From Methylotenera sp. (GTDB lineage: Bacteria > Pseudomonadota > Gammaproteobacteria > Burkholderiales > Methylophilaceae): DNA of 35,797 nt. Position numbers and translations under genes: made by a program. Below are positions 25,874 through 34,457 of this stretch, piece by piece. Where the stretch lies: the NCBI GenBank assembly GCA_028688575.1, contig JAQTXW010000022.1:1-35797 (forward strand), read 5' to 3'. Below the pieces are notes generated by a model. That model worked only from the letters and a program-made list of their open reading frames with translations. It was not told the DNA's origin and made no database searches. The stretch's first letter is position 1; each line of letters begins with the position of its first letter.

Positions 25874-26032
25874 TTTCTAGTTGCATTCAAACTAATTACA
25901 GCGTTATGCCACAAGGGGATTCCGACTTTCTATGCGCTGAATCGCATGAAAGATCGTATATCGGCTCTTGCCGTACTCATTTGTAATGTCTGCGAGCTCC
26001 TGTCTTGTCTTCGTAAGAATGCAACTAGAAAT
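25873..26032. mobile_element. 160-bp MITE-like element with 16-bp terminal inverted repeats
   Basis: ATTTCTAGTTGCATTC at 25873-25888 recurs as its exact reverse complement at 26017-26032. TTG flanks both ends (25870-25872 and 26033-26035), which could be a 3-bp target duplication. The left repeat begins in the last base of the prfB stop codon. Inside is a minus-strand coding-like remnant. No transposase is present. Confidence 0.55.
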
Positions 26033-26035
26033 TTG
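25904..26035 (-). pseudogene. Short remnant resembling a DnaA-type helix-turn-helix
   Basis: A minus-strand frame of 43 codons, closed by stops at both ends and without a start codon, reads LTKTRQELADITNEYGK then SRYTIFHAIQRIESRNPLVA. Its spacing resembles the DnaA domain IV helix-turn-helix (…EIGxxFGGRDHSTVxHAxxKIE) or the similar tail of some REP-type Y1 transposases. It sits wholly within the 160-bp element apart from three bases. The identity is tentative and could be chance. Confidence 0.35.
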
Positions 26036-26041
26036 TTAGAC

Positions 26042-26070
26042 TTGCATTTAAAAAACTCACGCCATATACT
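26042..26070 (+). promoter_or_regulatory. Candidate vapBC promoter
   Basis: TTGCAT (26042-26047), a 17-bp spacer and TATACT (26065-26070) make a plausible sigma-70 promoter. Transcription would start near 26077, about 29 nt before vapB. Confidence 0.5.
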
Positions 26071-26071
26071 T

Positions 26072-26089
26072 ATGCGATATACATTGCAT
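26072..26089. promoter_or_regulatory. Candidate VapB operator
   Basis: ATGCGAT (26072-26078) and ATTGCAT (26083-26089) form an inverted repeat with one mismatch and a 4-bp spacer, overlapping the predicted transcription start. VapBC complexes usually bind such dyads to repress their own operon. Confidence 0.45.
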
Positions 26090-26105
26090 TTCAGGAGTCA
26101 ATATC

Positions 26106-26339
26106 ATGACTACCAGCACCGTTTTTACTAATAACCGCACACAAGCTGTGCGCTTGCCAGCCGATGTGCGCCTGCCTGAAGATGTGAAACAAGTCAGTGT
26201 GCGCGCTGTGGGTAAAGAGCGCATTATCGCGCCGTTACAATCCAGTTGGGATAGCTTTTTTATAAGCGAAAATAAAGCGACTGATGACTTTATGGTTGAG
26301 CGAGACGCTCTAAATGATTGCATATTTACTAGATACTAG
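26106..26339 (+). CDS. vapB: VapB-type antitoxin
   Basis: Antitoxin of a type II pair. The N-terminus has the swapped-hairpin AbrB/VapB look (TSTVFTNNRTQAVRLPADVRLPEDVKQ, VRAVGKERIIAP), with NRTQAVRLP being the typical DNA-binding motif. The C-terminus (about 45-77; SSWDSFFISENKATDDFMVER) is the toxin-binding tail. CAGGAG nine bases upstream sets the start. It overlaps vapC by 26 bases, so toxin translation is coupled to antitoxin. Confidence 0.9.
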   Translation: MTTSTVFTNNRTQAVRLPADVRLPEDVKQVSVRAVGKERIIAPLQSSWDSFFISENKATDDFMVERDALNDCIFTRY

Positions 26340-26718
26340 TATTGTTATCTATGTGATTAAACGCCGCCCTATTGAGGTGATGGCTACGTTTAATCAAAAC
26401 GCTAGCCGCATGGCAATTTCTAGCATCACCTTGGCAGAACTCATGCACGGTGCAGAAAAAAGTAGCCAGCCAGCGCAAAATCACATGGTGATAGAAGATT
26501 TTTTTAGCCGATTAGAAGTATTGCCTTACACACCCAAAGCAGCCCAACACTACGGCAGCATCCGTGCCGAACTGGAAAAAACAGGTCAACCCATTGGTGT
26601 AAATGACTTGCACATTGCCGCCCATGCGCGAAGTGAAGGTTTGGTGTTAGTCACCAATCACATACGCGAGTTTGAGCGTGTACCAGCTTTGCAATTAGAA
26701 AATTGGGTAGCTAACTAA
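26314..26718 (+). CDS. vapC: VapC-type PIN-domain ribonuclease toxin
   Basis: Mg2+-dependent endoribonuclease; family members cut initiator tRNA or rRNA. The PIN acidic residues are visible: Asp7 in LLDTSIVIYVIK, Glu42 in TLAELMHGAEKS, Asp98 in GVNDLHIAAHA, and the TN of VLVTNHIREFERV (114-115). Length (134 aa) is normal and the gene seems intact. It ends about 20 bases before jetA, so read-through into the Wadjet-like genes is possible. Confidence 0.93.
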   Translation: MIAYLLDTSIVIYVIKRRPIEVMATFNQNASRMAISSITLAELMHGAEKSSQPAQNHMVIEDFFSRLEVLPYTPKAAQHYGSIRAELEKTGQPIGVNDLHIAAHARSEGLVLVTNHIREFERVPALQLENWVAN

Positions 26719-26738
26719 AATTTATAGGGCAAAACATT

Positions 26739-28025
26739 TTGCATCAATTTGACGAAAGCGCGTTTCAAGACTTTTTATCCGCTGGCGTATCGCCGCGCGA
26801 TGTGGATGCGCTTTTTCCCCTATTACAATCGGCCAATGTGATTCAAGCTTTAATCGCGCTGTTTCGCGGTGGTAGCGAAGAGGTGATGATACGGTTGGCA
26901 ATTCTGCGTGAAATTGCCTCGCGCGCAGACGCGCCAGAATGGACGCCGCAACAATTACAAAATCATTTAAGTTTTATTGATAATACCAAGTTAGAAACCG
27001 TGCTTAAGCGCTTGCGCGAGCATGATTTATTGCTTTGGGATGGCGAACGCAGGTTGTATCAACTCTCCAGTTTGGCGCGGATGATATTATCTTCACTTTC
27101 AAACCTAGTAAGTTTTGGTAGCCAAGATGACGAACTGGGTTATTTGTTTTCACAAATTGCGGCGGGTGATGCGGTTGGGCAACTAAGCGCAGAAACGCTG
27201 AATAATTTATTGGCGCGGTTAAATGAGCTTGAAAGCTTCTTCTCACAAGCGGTATTGTCAGGCTCTGAATTTAGATTAAAAGCAGCGCAAAACCGTTTAG
27301 CCGCCGCGCAAAAATGGATGGCACGCGGTACAGAGATTTTGCAAAATTTAGGCGAAAACGGTTTTGCCGATGATGCCAGTTGGAAAATTGCGCAAAAAAT
27401 CGGCGACAGCCAATCGCGCATGATGCGCATGACTTCAGTTTTTCAAAATGAGTTGGCAAAAATCGCACGACAACGGGTGATGTTGTCAGAAGGTGGTTTA
27501 AGTTCGTCAGAATTAGCTGCTTGGCTAAAAGCGCAAAGCGTTGAAAAACTGGCTGATTTAAGCGCACATAACATTGCCCAAGTGCCTGAGCCACTGTATT
27601 TACTGCCCGATGTGATGTTAGACGTTGCCGAGGCGTTTTTAGAGCGCGATATTATAGATAAAAAAGTATCTGCCATGCCGCCACCTGTTGATATTGAAGT
27701 CGCGCAGGATGTGCCGTTTGAATACCCGCCACAGTTGCAGAGCTTAAACAATATGCTATCGCGCATTGAGCGCAGTGTTGTGTTAGCCGATATTGTGGTG
27801 GGGGGCGATTTTAGTGCGGCTTCATATCGTTATTCACTACTCACGTTTTTAGGCGAGCAAAATGTAGATGCCGATTTAGCAGCTTTGGCCGAGCAGCCTG
27901 TGTTGGTTCTGCATGATGACACGGCAGCTTTGCAAGCTATTCACCAAAATGAAATTGCTTTTATGAGCACAGGCACGATTAGCCCAATCAACCCTTCAGT
28001 ACGGAACAAACCCGATGGAACTTAA
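26739..28025 (+). CDS. jetA: Wadjet-like JetA, kleisin/MukF-like subunit
   Basis: First gene of a four-gene SMC-like anti-plasmid system. The protein (428 aa) is almost all helical. It has a winged-helix-like N-terminus (IRLAILREIASRADAPEWTPQQLQNHL, then LETVLKRLREHDLLLWD), a long central helical bundle (about 130-260) and a C-terminal part after a PPPVDIEVAQDVPFEYPPQLQ linker. This layout fits MukF/MksF/JetA kleisins. The start is TTG; AGGG lies about 11 bases upstream, which is weak, and no better start is seen before residue 49. It overlaps jetB by 11 bases. Assignment relies on operon context more than on sequence. Confidence 0.75.
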   Translation: MHQFDESAFQDFLSAGVSPRDVDALFPLLQSANVIQALIALFRGGSEEVMIRLAILREIASRADAPEWTPQQLQNHLSFIDNTKLETVLKRLREHDLLLWDGERRLYQLSSLARMILSSLSNLVSFGSQDDELGYLFSQIAAGDAVGQLSAETLNNLLARLNELESFFSQAVLSGSEFRLKAAQNRLAAAQKWMARGTEILQNLGENGFADDASWKIAQKIGDSQSRMMRMTSVFQNELAKIARQRVMLSEGGLSSSELAAWLKAQSVEKLADLSAHNIAQVPEPLYLLPDVMLDVAEAFLERDIIDKKVSAMPPPVDIEVAQDVPFEYPPQLQSLNNMLSRIERSVVLADIVVGGDFSAASYRYSLLTFLGEQNVDADLAALAEQPVLVLHDDTAALQAIHQNEIAFMSTGTISPINPSVRNKPDGT

Positions 28026-28731
28026 CCCACAACAATTCACTGCCAGGCTCATTGCCAGCCGCTATTTGCCGCGTGAAGACAGCGCAGTGCGTAAACTGTT
28101 GGTGGACTTAGGCTTTAGGCAAGAAGTAGAAGCCAATTTAGCGGCTTGTGGATTGCGTTTGCTAGACCATCCGTTTGCAGCGTATATTGCCGTGGCACTG
28201 TTGCGCGAAACAGAAGGCGCAGTGTTTGACGATGGCGAACAGTGGCAAGCCAGTAATATAGCGCTACCTAAAGATGCGGTTGCACTACTGGTGGTGCTGT
28301 GGGCGTTAATTATTTTGCCTAAACGTGAACGCCAATTAGGACGCGAGGTTGAAGACGGTCAAGGTGATATGTTTGGCAACATCGTCAAGGCCGTGGGTGA
28401 CGATGTTTCACGCGGCATTGCAGAGAGCGTATTGCTGGAAGATTTTGGTAAATTATTTGGCGGCAAAGGGCGTATCAGCATTAACTTGGGTGTGTTGAGC
28501 CGATTAGGCTTAATTGAACGCAAAAATAAAGTGATTTGCGAAGGCCCATTGTTAGATTTAGTGTTTGATTACGCCGAAATGGCGCCGCGTATTATTCACG
28601 GTGCAATGGGTGATTTAATTCGTGCACAAAATGGCATTGCGCCATTGCAAGAAAATGATGAAAACGAAGAAATGAATGATGACGAAACACAACAAGAAGA
28701 CGACTTGCTAGAAGGTAATCAAGATGTTTAG
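28015..28731 (+). CDS. jetB: Wadjet-like JetB, MukE/MksE-like subunit
   Basis: KITE-type winged-helix partner of the kleisin. The N-terminal region (FTARLIASRYLPREDSAVRKLLVDLGFRQEVEANLAACGLRLL) and the central LPKDAVALLVVLWALIILPKRER resemble DUF4194/MksE proteins. GRISINLGVLSRLGLIERKN is a winged-helix wing region. The C-terminal 25 residues are very acidic (ENDENEEMNDDETQQEDD). Length (238 aa) suits JetB. It overlaps jetA by 11 and jetC by 8 bases, showing tight translational coupling. Confidence 0.75.
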   Translation: MELNPQQFTARLIASRYLPREDSAVRKLLVDLGFRQEVEANLAACGLRLLDHPFAAYIAVALLRETEGAVFDDGEQWQASNIALPKDAVALLVVLWALIILPKRERQLGREVEDGQGDMFGNIVKAVGDDVSRGIAESVLLEDFGKLFGGKGRISINLGVLSRLGLIERKNKVICEGPLLDLVFDYAEMAPRIIHGAMGDLIRAQNGIAPLQENDENEEMNDDETQQEDDLLEGNQDV

Positions 28732-31495
28732 GCTCACCAACTTAGAAGTCATCCATTGGGATTACTGGCAACGATTTACCTTACCGTTAGATGCATCAAT
28801 CGTGACGATTGTGGGGCCTAATGGCTCAGGAAAAACTACTTTATTAGATGCCTTGCGTACTTTGTTAGCCCTAGATTGCTCTAAAAAACGCGATTACAAA
28901 CGCTATGTGCGTCGCAACGGTGAAAGCTTTGCGTGGCTACGCGGCGTGGTGGACAACAGCCGCCTAATTAACAGTAGCAAACGCCCGTTTGGCTTACCTT
29001 ACACCAACGACAAAATTACCTTAGCTTGCCGTATTGATAAAAAAGGCGGTGATTGGGAGCGTAAATACTGGATTGCCGAAGGTGATGTGAGCATTGAGCA
29101 AGTAGAATCTTTAGGGCAAGTGTTTGGGGTAAAAGATTTTCAGCGGCAGTTACACGCCGCAGGTTTGTCGCCCGCCATTGCTAAAGTGTTGTCACTAGAG
29201 CAGGGTCAAACCGATAAATTATGTGAGCTGTCAGAGCGTGAGTTACTGAAACTTGTATTTGAAGTGTTTGGTGATGAAGAAGTGCTGACGCGTTACCAAG
29301 AAGCACGCCATCACCAACAGCAAACTGCGCGCGAGCTGCAAGACACAGAAAATAACTTAAAGGCGCAAGAAAACCATTTGCAAGCCTATGAAACGCGCGT
29401 GAATCGTTATTTGGAATGGCAAAACTTAAACCAAGAGCGCAATGTGTTGGTAAGTGAGTTTAAGCCACGTTTAGAGTTTTATGCGCTGACTGAAGAGTCT
29501 GAGCGTGCCAGAAATACGCTAAAAGCCTCTAAGCGTGACTGGTTTGCTAAAAGGCAAGAGCGCGTGATAGTCAAAAATCAGCAATCGCAAAAGCAAAGTG
29601 AAATTACAGAATTTGAAGCGCGTAAGGCCTTGGCAGAGCTAGCGGAAACTGACATCAATACCAAACTCGGTGAAGTGAATAAAGCCTTAGGCCGTGTAGA
29701 AGTCATTGTTGAACAACAAGAAGCCTTACTGAAGCAAGCTAAAGAAGCTGGGACTGACAGCGCACAAGACGCACAAAATTTAGATGCCCTAGAGAATCAG
29801 CGTGATGATATACGGCAAAAATTGGCAGGCCTAAACGCACAAGAAGCACAGCTGAATGAAACCTTAGAAAACTTGGCTAATGGCAAACGCGCCGACCCGT
29901 TTGATGTGGCAAACTTTAGGCAAGCGCTAGATAAAGCAGGCATTGCACATGACTTATTGACTGATTTAGTTGAAATTACTGATACCAGCTGGCAGTCGGC
30001 GGTAGAAGCAGTGCTGGCTTCGTCTGCGCATATTGTGTTGTTGGCGGATAAAAAAGATGAAGCGCGTGCCTTAAGTTTGGGCGAGCAACTCAAATATCGC
30101 CATTACATTGTGCCTGAACGTGCGCCACCGCCCCTTGCACCTAAAGGCTCATTGTTGGAAATTGTTAAATTTTCACGTGATGTGCCAGAGTGGGTTTCAC
30201 GTGTGTTGGCAGGGATTACGCGGGTAGAAGACGCTAAAGCAGGTGCGAGTTTGCCGCGCAATGAGGATTGGGTAACAAGGCAAGGTTACTTGCGCGAACG
30301 GCGTGGTGGCCGTTATGCCGCACCAGAGCAGCCGCGCTTTGGACGTGCGCGTGTGGAGGCTTTGCGTTCGCAGTTAGCGGATGTACAAAAAAAGTCGCGA
30401 GGATTGTTAGATAAGCTAAAACCCATCAATACGGATATTCAAAGCATTAAAGCACGTTTGGCTGGCATTAACGCAACGGCGCAGCTTGCCAGCCGCAGTG
30501 GCGAGTTTGCCGAAGCGCGTACTGAATATGACCGCTTAGTTGCTGAACGTCGCGCAATTGGTGAAAAATCTTACGAAGCAACAGCAGCCAGAAAGCAATT
30601 AGAAAGCGCCATAAGCGATGCCAGAAGTACATTACAAACATTGGCAAACCAGCTAGAGCGTTTAAATCGCGAAATTGCAGATAAAGAAAACCGCGACGGC
30701 CGAACTGAGCAAGCCAAACGTTTGCTGCGCTTGCGCCATGATAAATGCAATTTACCGATTGCCTGGCAAGATGCGAATGACAATAAGCAACTTGCGGAAA
30801 AGTGGGAAAGCGTCAAGTTGATTGATATTAAAGTGGACGAAATTGAACGCCGCTTTGAAACCGAAACTTGGGAAAAAGACGAAACTGTCATCGCGCTTCG
30901 CAATAAAATCAAAGCGGATTTTGAAACGCAATCTAAAGATTTAGAAACCCGTCGTCGTGATAATGACACTGCACGTCACCAAACCGATGCTGCGCGTGAG
31001 CAATATATTAAAGTGTTGCGCCACACGGTGGGGCGTTATACCAAAAATCTAAAAGTGTTAGGTGACATGGCGGGTATTGCGGTAGATCATGAAGCCGTGA
31101 TGCTCTCTGCCGATGATGTGAGCCTTTCGCAAGCGGGGTTAGTGGTGCGTTTTGGTTTTGATGATAAAGGCTTTGCGGGCATGAATGATGGCGATGCTTC
31201 GGGTGGGCAGCAAGTGATGAAATCACTCATTTTGCTGGTGGCACTGATGATGGAAGATTCGCGTCCGGGCGGTTTTGTGTTTATTGATGAGCCGTTTGCG
31301 CATTTGGATATTTTTAATATCAAACGCGTAGCGAGTTTTTTGCAAGCCACTAAAGCGCAGTATTTGCTCACCACGCCAGTTACGCATAATGTGAATGTGT
31401 ATGATCCTTCTATGCTGACATTAGTGACCTCAAAAAAGAAAGCCGATACCCAATGGGCGCCGCGTGTGGGCGTGCTGGTGCGTGAAAAGTCTTAG
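28724..31495 (+). CDS. jetC: Wadjet-like JetC, SMC-type ATPase
   Basis: Motor of the complex, expected to extrude DNA loops. The N-terminal half-ATPase has Walker A GPNGSGKT (31-38). Coiled coils rich in E, Q, K and R occupy about 190-380 and 540-760. Between them lies a hinge-like globular part (about 395-530; TDTSWQSAVEAVLASSAHIVLL, then a basic RERRGGRYAAPEQPRFGRARVEAL). The C-terminal half has the signature DASGGQQ (824-830), Walker B FVFIDEP (Asp855, Glu856), and a TTPVTHN switch (His888). At 923 aa it is shorter than the roughly 1,100 aa I expect for type I JetC, so the coils are short. All ATPase motifs are intact. Confidence 0.85.
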   Translation: MFRLTNLEVIHWDYWQRFTLPLDASIVTIVGPNGSGKTTLLDALRTLLALDCSKKRDYKRYVRRNGESFAWLRGVVDNSRLINSSKRPFGLPYTNDKITLACRIDKKGGDWERKYWIAEGDVSIEQVESLGQVFGVKDFQRQLHAAGLSPAIAKVLSLEQGQTDKLCELSERELLKLVFEVFGDEEVLTRYQEARHHQQQTARELQDTENNLKAQENHLQAYETRVNRYLEWQNLNQERNVLVSEFKPRLEFYALTEESERARNTLKASKRDWFAKRQERVIVKNQQSQKQSEITEFEARKALAELAETDINTKLGEVNKALGRVEVIVEQQEALLKQAKEAGTDSAQDAQNLDALENQRDDIRQKLAGLNAQEAQLNETLENLANGKRADPFDVANFRQALDKAGIAHDLLTDLVEITDTSWQSAVEAVLASSAHIVLLADKKDEARALSLGEQLKYRHYIVPERAPPPLAPKGSLLEIVKFSRDVPEWVSRVLAGITRVEDAKAGASLPRNEDWVTRQGYLRERRGGRYAAPEQPRFGRARVEALRSQLADVQKKSRGLLDKLKPINTDIQSIKARLAGINATAQLASRSGEFAEARTEYDRLVAERRAIGEKSYEATAARKQLESAISDARSTLQTLANQLERLNREIADKENRDGRTEQAKRLLRLRHDKCNLPIAWQDANDNKQLAEKWESVKLIDIKVDEIERRFETETWEKDETVIALRNKIKADFETQSKDLETRRRDNDTARHQTDAAREQYIKVLRHTVGRYTKNLKVLGDMAGIAVDHEAVMLSADDVSLSQAGLVVRFGFDDKGFAGMNDGDASGGQQVMKSLILLVALMMEDSRPGGFVFIDEPFAHLDIFNIKRVASFLQATKAQYLLTTPVTHNVNVYDPSMLTLVTSKKKADTQWAPRVGVLVREKS

Positions 31496-31498
31496 CTA

Positions 31499-32683
31499 AT
31501 GAACAGTGATTTAAAGGTTGAATATCTAGACAAGCTGAGTTTGCCAAAAAAGCGCAGACGGTTTTCAGAAGCGCCCCCAGCTTCACTGGTAACGATTCCA
31601 GCAGAATGGCGCGAATTATTAGAGCAATGGGTGCGCTTGGGTGGTAATAGTCGCTGGGATACGCTCATTAAAAAAGCGGGTTTGGATAGAAAATCTTCTG
31701 CAGAAACTTTGCTGAATTGGCTTTTAGAGCATGGTTGGGCATTCGTAAATGAAGAGCGAAAGCATGGCGATTGGTGGCCATATCGCGTGGAGTTGCGTGA
31801 AATTAAAGCTTTACGTAAGCAGCTGGGTTTGCCCGATGTGGATGAAGTGGCAGCACAATGGCAAAGTTTACGTGCAAGTTTGAAAATGTATGCCGATAAT
31901 GATGCGCCAGTGCTTGCTGCCTTAAGCGCTTTAGATGCCATGCCGATTACCCGCGCAATTACACGTGCTAGCTTGGTGCAGTCACTATTAGCTTGGCATG
32001 CCGACGGGCGCGCAGGTACTTACCGTGATTTTTCTCTGCATGCCCGTGGTGCCACAAAAGAAATCAGCAAAACTGAATGGGCTTGGTTAGAGGCGCATTT
32101 TGATTTAGCGGAGTTTAATGTAGAGCAACATACGCCTTTATTGTTAATTTCTGCCAATATTATTTTGCATACCAGTTTAGGTGACATTCACTTAAGTGCT
32201 ATGCTGGATTTTGCCGCTTTAACGCCCGCGACGATAAAAAGCATACAGTCTGCACACAGCAACGTCACCACTTGGGTTCTAGTGGAAAATCGCACCAGTT
32301 TTGAACGTGTGGCACGCAGTCGCAAAATCAATGAAGGTGTGATCTGGTTGCCAGGTTACCCGCCAAGTTGGTGGAAAGAAGCCGTGATGTATTTAATAAA
32401 TATTGCCCCAGCGCCAGCGAAAATTGCCTGTGACCCAGACCCGGCAGGTATTGCTATTGCTATAAGTGCTACTGACTTATGGATGGCGCTAGGACAAGAA
32501 GCTGAAACCTGGAAGATGGGCGTAGAGGAATTGCAGAATTTAACGAATAAGCGTTTGCTTACTGAGTTTGACCAAAAGCAACTCATTGGCTTGTTGACGC
32601 AGGATTTACCTGCCAACCTGAGGCATCTGGCTGAGTATATGCTGGCCTGCGGCCAAAAAGGTGAGCAAGAAGGTTATTTATAG
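31499..32683 (+). CDS. jetD: Wadjet-like JetD, toprim-domain nuclease subunit
   Basis: Topoisomerase-like nuclease that in Wadjet systems cleaves small closed-circular DNA. The N-terminal half (1-190) is a DUF3322-like helical arm with WDTLIKKAGL and the FSLHARGATKEISKTEW segment. The C-terminal half (about 215-394) is the DUF2220/toprim domain: WVLVENRTSFERVARS gives acidic Glu263, VIWLPGYPPSWWKEAV follows, and CDPDPAGIAIA supplies the DxDxxG motif (Asp312, Asp314, Gly317). All expected metal-binding acids are present, so it looks active. It starts 3 bases after jetC with no clear ribosome site, implying coupling. The subtype (I, II or III) cannot be settled here. Confidence 0.82.
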   Translation: MNSDLKVEYLDKLSLPKKRRRFSEAPPASLVTIPAEWRELLEQWVRLGGNSRWDTLIKKAGLDRKSSAETLLNWLLEHGWAFVNEERKHGDWWPYRVELREIKALRKQLGLPDVDEVAAQWQSLRASLKMYADNDAPVLAALSALDAMPITRAITRASLVQSLLAWHADGRAGTYRDFSLHARGATKEISKTEWAWLEAHFDLAEFNVEQHTPLLLISANIILHTSLGDIHLSAMLDFAALTPATIKSIQSAHSNVTTWVLVENRTSFERVARSRKINEGVIWLPGYPPSWWKEAVMYLINIAPAPAKIACDPDPAGIAIAISATDLWMALGQEAETWKMGVEELQNLTNKRLLTEFDQKQLIGLLTQDLPANLRHLAEYMLACGQKGEQEGYL

Positions 32684-32797
32684 TGCAGTGTGCTGTCATG
32701 GGAATTGAGTGATGAATTTACCAAGTATTTAAGAATGGTTGCGCAAATGTAATAAAATAGCAACTTGGAAAATTAAGCAGGTTTTAGAGAGCGAATA

Positions 32798-34333
32798 ATG
32801 ACTGACCAAGATAACGTAACAACTCAAATTGACGAAAACCACGTGATTGCCGAGCGTCGTGAAAAATTAAAAACGATACGTGACAATGCCAAGGCAAACG
32901 GTGGTGCTGCCTTCCCTAATGATTTTAAACCAGATTATCAGGCATCAGTGCTACATGCAGAGTTTGGTGGCTTTGACAATGAAGTGTTAGACCCCAAAGC
33001 CGTGCATGTGAGTATCGCAGGGCGCATGATGCTGAAACGTGTGATGGGTAAAGCGAGCTTCGCCACTGTGCAGGATAGCACGGGCCGCATTCAGTTGTTT
33101 ATTTCAAAAGATAATCTCATAGATGCGAATAGCGAGGCGATTTATGATGCTTTCAAACATTGGGATTTAGGCGATATTATCGGCGCTAAAGGGGTATTGT
33201 TCAAAACCAAGACTGGCGAGCTTTCTGTTAAGGTTTCTGAGTTACGATTGTTGACTAAATCGCTGCGCCCGCTACCTGAAAAATTCCACGGTTTGCAAGA
33301 TCAGGAAGTGAAATACCGTCAGCGTTATGTGGATTTAATTGTCTCAGAAGAAACGCGTACAACCTTTATTGCGCGTAGCAAAGTGGTTTCAGCCATTCGC
33401 GGCTTTATGCTGGAAAATCAGTTTTTAGAAGTTGAAACGCCCATGCTGCACCCAATTCCAGGAGGCGCCTCTGCCAAGCCATTCATCACGCACCACAATG
33501 CGCTGGATATGCAGATGTACATGCGCATCGCACCAGAACTTTATTTAAAACGTTTGGTGGTTGGCGGTTTTGAGCGAGTGTTTGAGGTGAACCGTAATTT
33601 CCGTAACGAAGGTTTGAGTGTGCGCCATAATCCTGAATTTACCATGATGGAGTTTTACGCGGCTTATACCGATTACCTGTGGCTGATGGATTTTACCGAG
33701 CGTTGTATCCGTACTGCAGCCATTGCCGCGACAGGTTCTGCGGTATTGCAATATCAAGGCCGTGAGCTCGATTTGAGCAAGCCGTTTCAACGTTTGACCA
33801 TTGTGGGCGCAATACAGAAATACGCACCACAATATACGCTTGAGCAACTTAATGATGCGGCTTTTCTGCGAGCAGAAATCCTTAAATTTGGCACTAAGCC
33901 ATTTGACCATGCGGGTTTAGGTGCATTGCAATTGGCCTTGTTTGAAGAAACAGCTGAAAGCCAGTTATGGGAGCCAACTTACATTATCGATTACCCTGTT
34001 GAGGTTTCACCTTTAGCGCGTGCTTCTGATGCGAACCCTGAAATCACCGAACGCTTTGAACTATTTGTGACAGGGCGTGAAATCGCCAATGGTTTTAGTG
34101 AGTTGAACGATGCTGAAGACCAAGCGGCACGTTTCCACGCGCAGATGAAAGCCAAAGAAGCAGGCGATCACGAGGCCATGTATTACGATGCTGACTTTAT
34201 TCGTGCTTTAGAGTATGGCATGCCGCCGACAGGTGGCTGTGGTATTGGTATCGACCGTTTAGTGATGATGATAACAGACAGCCCCAGCATTCGTGATGTG
34301 ATACTGTTCCCGCACATGCGCCCTGAGGCGTAA
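32798..34333 (+). CDS. lysS: Lysyl-tRNA synthetase, class II
   Basis: Charges tRNA-Lys. The N-terminal OB-fold anticodon-binding domain spans about 60-170 ([34 protein letters not shown]). The class II catalytic domain has motif 1 around [30 protein letters not shown], motif 2 [20 protein letters not shown] and motif 3 [12 protein letters not shown]. At 511 aa it is normal. It follows the defence island by 114 bases and has its own leader; prfB, its usual upstream neighbour, is 6.9 kb away. Confidence 0.97.
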   Translation: MTDQDNVTTQIDENHVIAERREKLKTIRDNAKANGGAAFPNDFKPDYQASVLHAEFGGFDNEVLDPKAVHVSIAGRMMLKRVMGKASFATVQDSTGRIQLFISKDNLIDANSEAIYDAFKHWDLGDIIGAKGVLFKTKTGELSVKVSELRLLTKSLRPLPEKFHGLQDQEVKYRQRYVDLIVSEETRTTFIARSKVVSAIRGFMLENQFLEVETPMLHPIPGGASAKPFITHHNALDMQMYMRIAPELYLKRLVVGGFERVFEVNRNFRNEGLSVRHNPEFTMMEFYAAYTDYLWLMDFTERCIRTAAIAATGSAVLQYQGRELDLSKPFQRLTIVGAIQKYAPQYTLEQLNDAAFLRAEILKFGTKPFDHAGLGALQLALFEETAESQLWEPTYIIDYPVEVSPLARASDANPEITERFELFVTGREIANGFSELNDAEDQAARFHAQMKAKEAGDHEAMYYDADFIRALEYGMPPTGGCGIGIDRLVMMITDSPSIRDVILFPHMRPEA

Positions 34334-34344
34334 ATGTCAAAAAG

Positions 34345-34378
34345 CGCGTGATTTGCAAATTAAAATCACGCGTTTTTT
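34345..34378 (+). terminator. Intrinsic terminator of lysS
   Basis: CGCGTGATTT (34345-34354) pairs perfectly with AAATCACGCG (34363-34372) around an 8-nt loop, followed by six T residues. It lies 12 bases past the stop. Confidence 0.93.
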
Positions 34379-34457
34379 ATAATTTATTCCTGAAACTTTA
34401 TTCTGTGCCCCCTCAAAAATATCGGCTTTACTCTCTGGATGCACCTGTCACTGTCGC

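Noticed and set aside
25946-26131. Plus-strand 61-codon frame upstream of vapB
   Set aside because: It crosses the inverted repeat, the predicted promoter and operator and the vapB start; the minus strand of the same stretch looks more protein-like.
32721-32768. CCAAGT/ACTTGG inverted repeat upstream of lysS
   Set aside because: Only 6-bp arms around a 36-bp loop, expected by chance.
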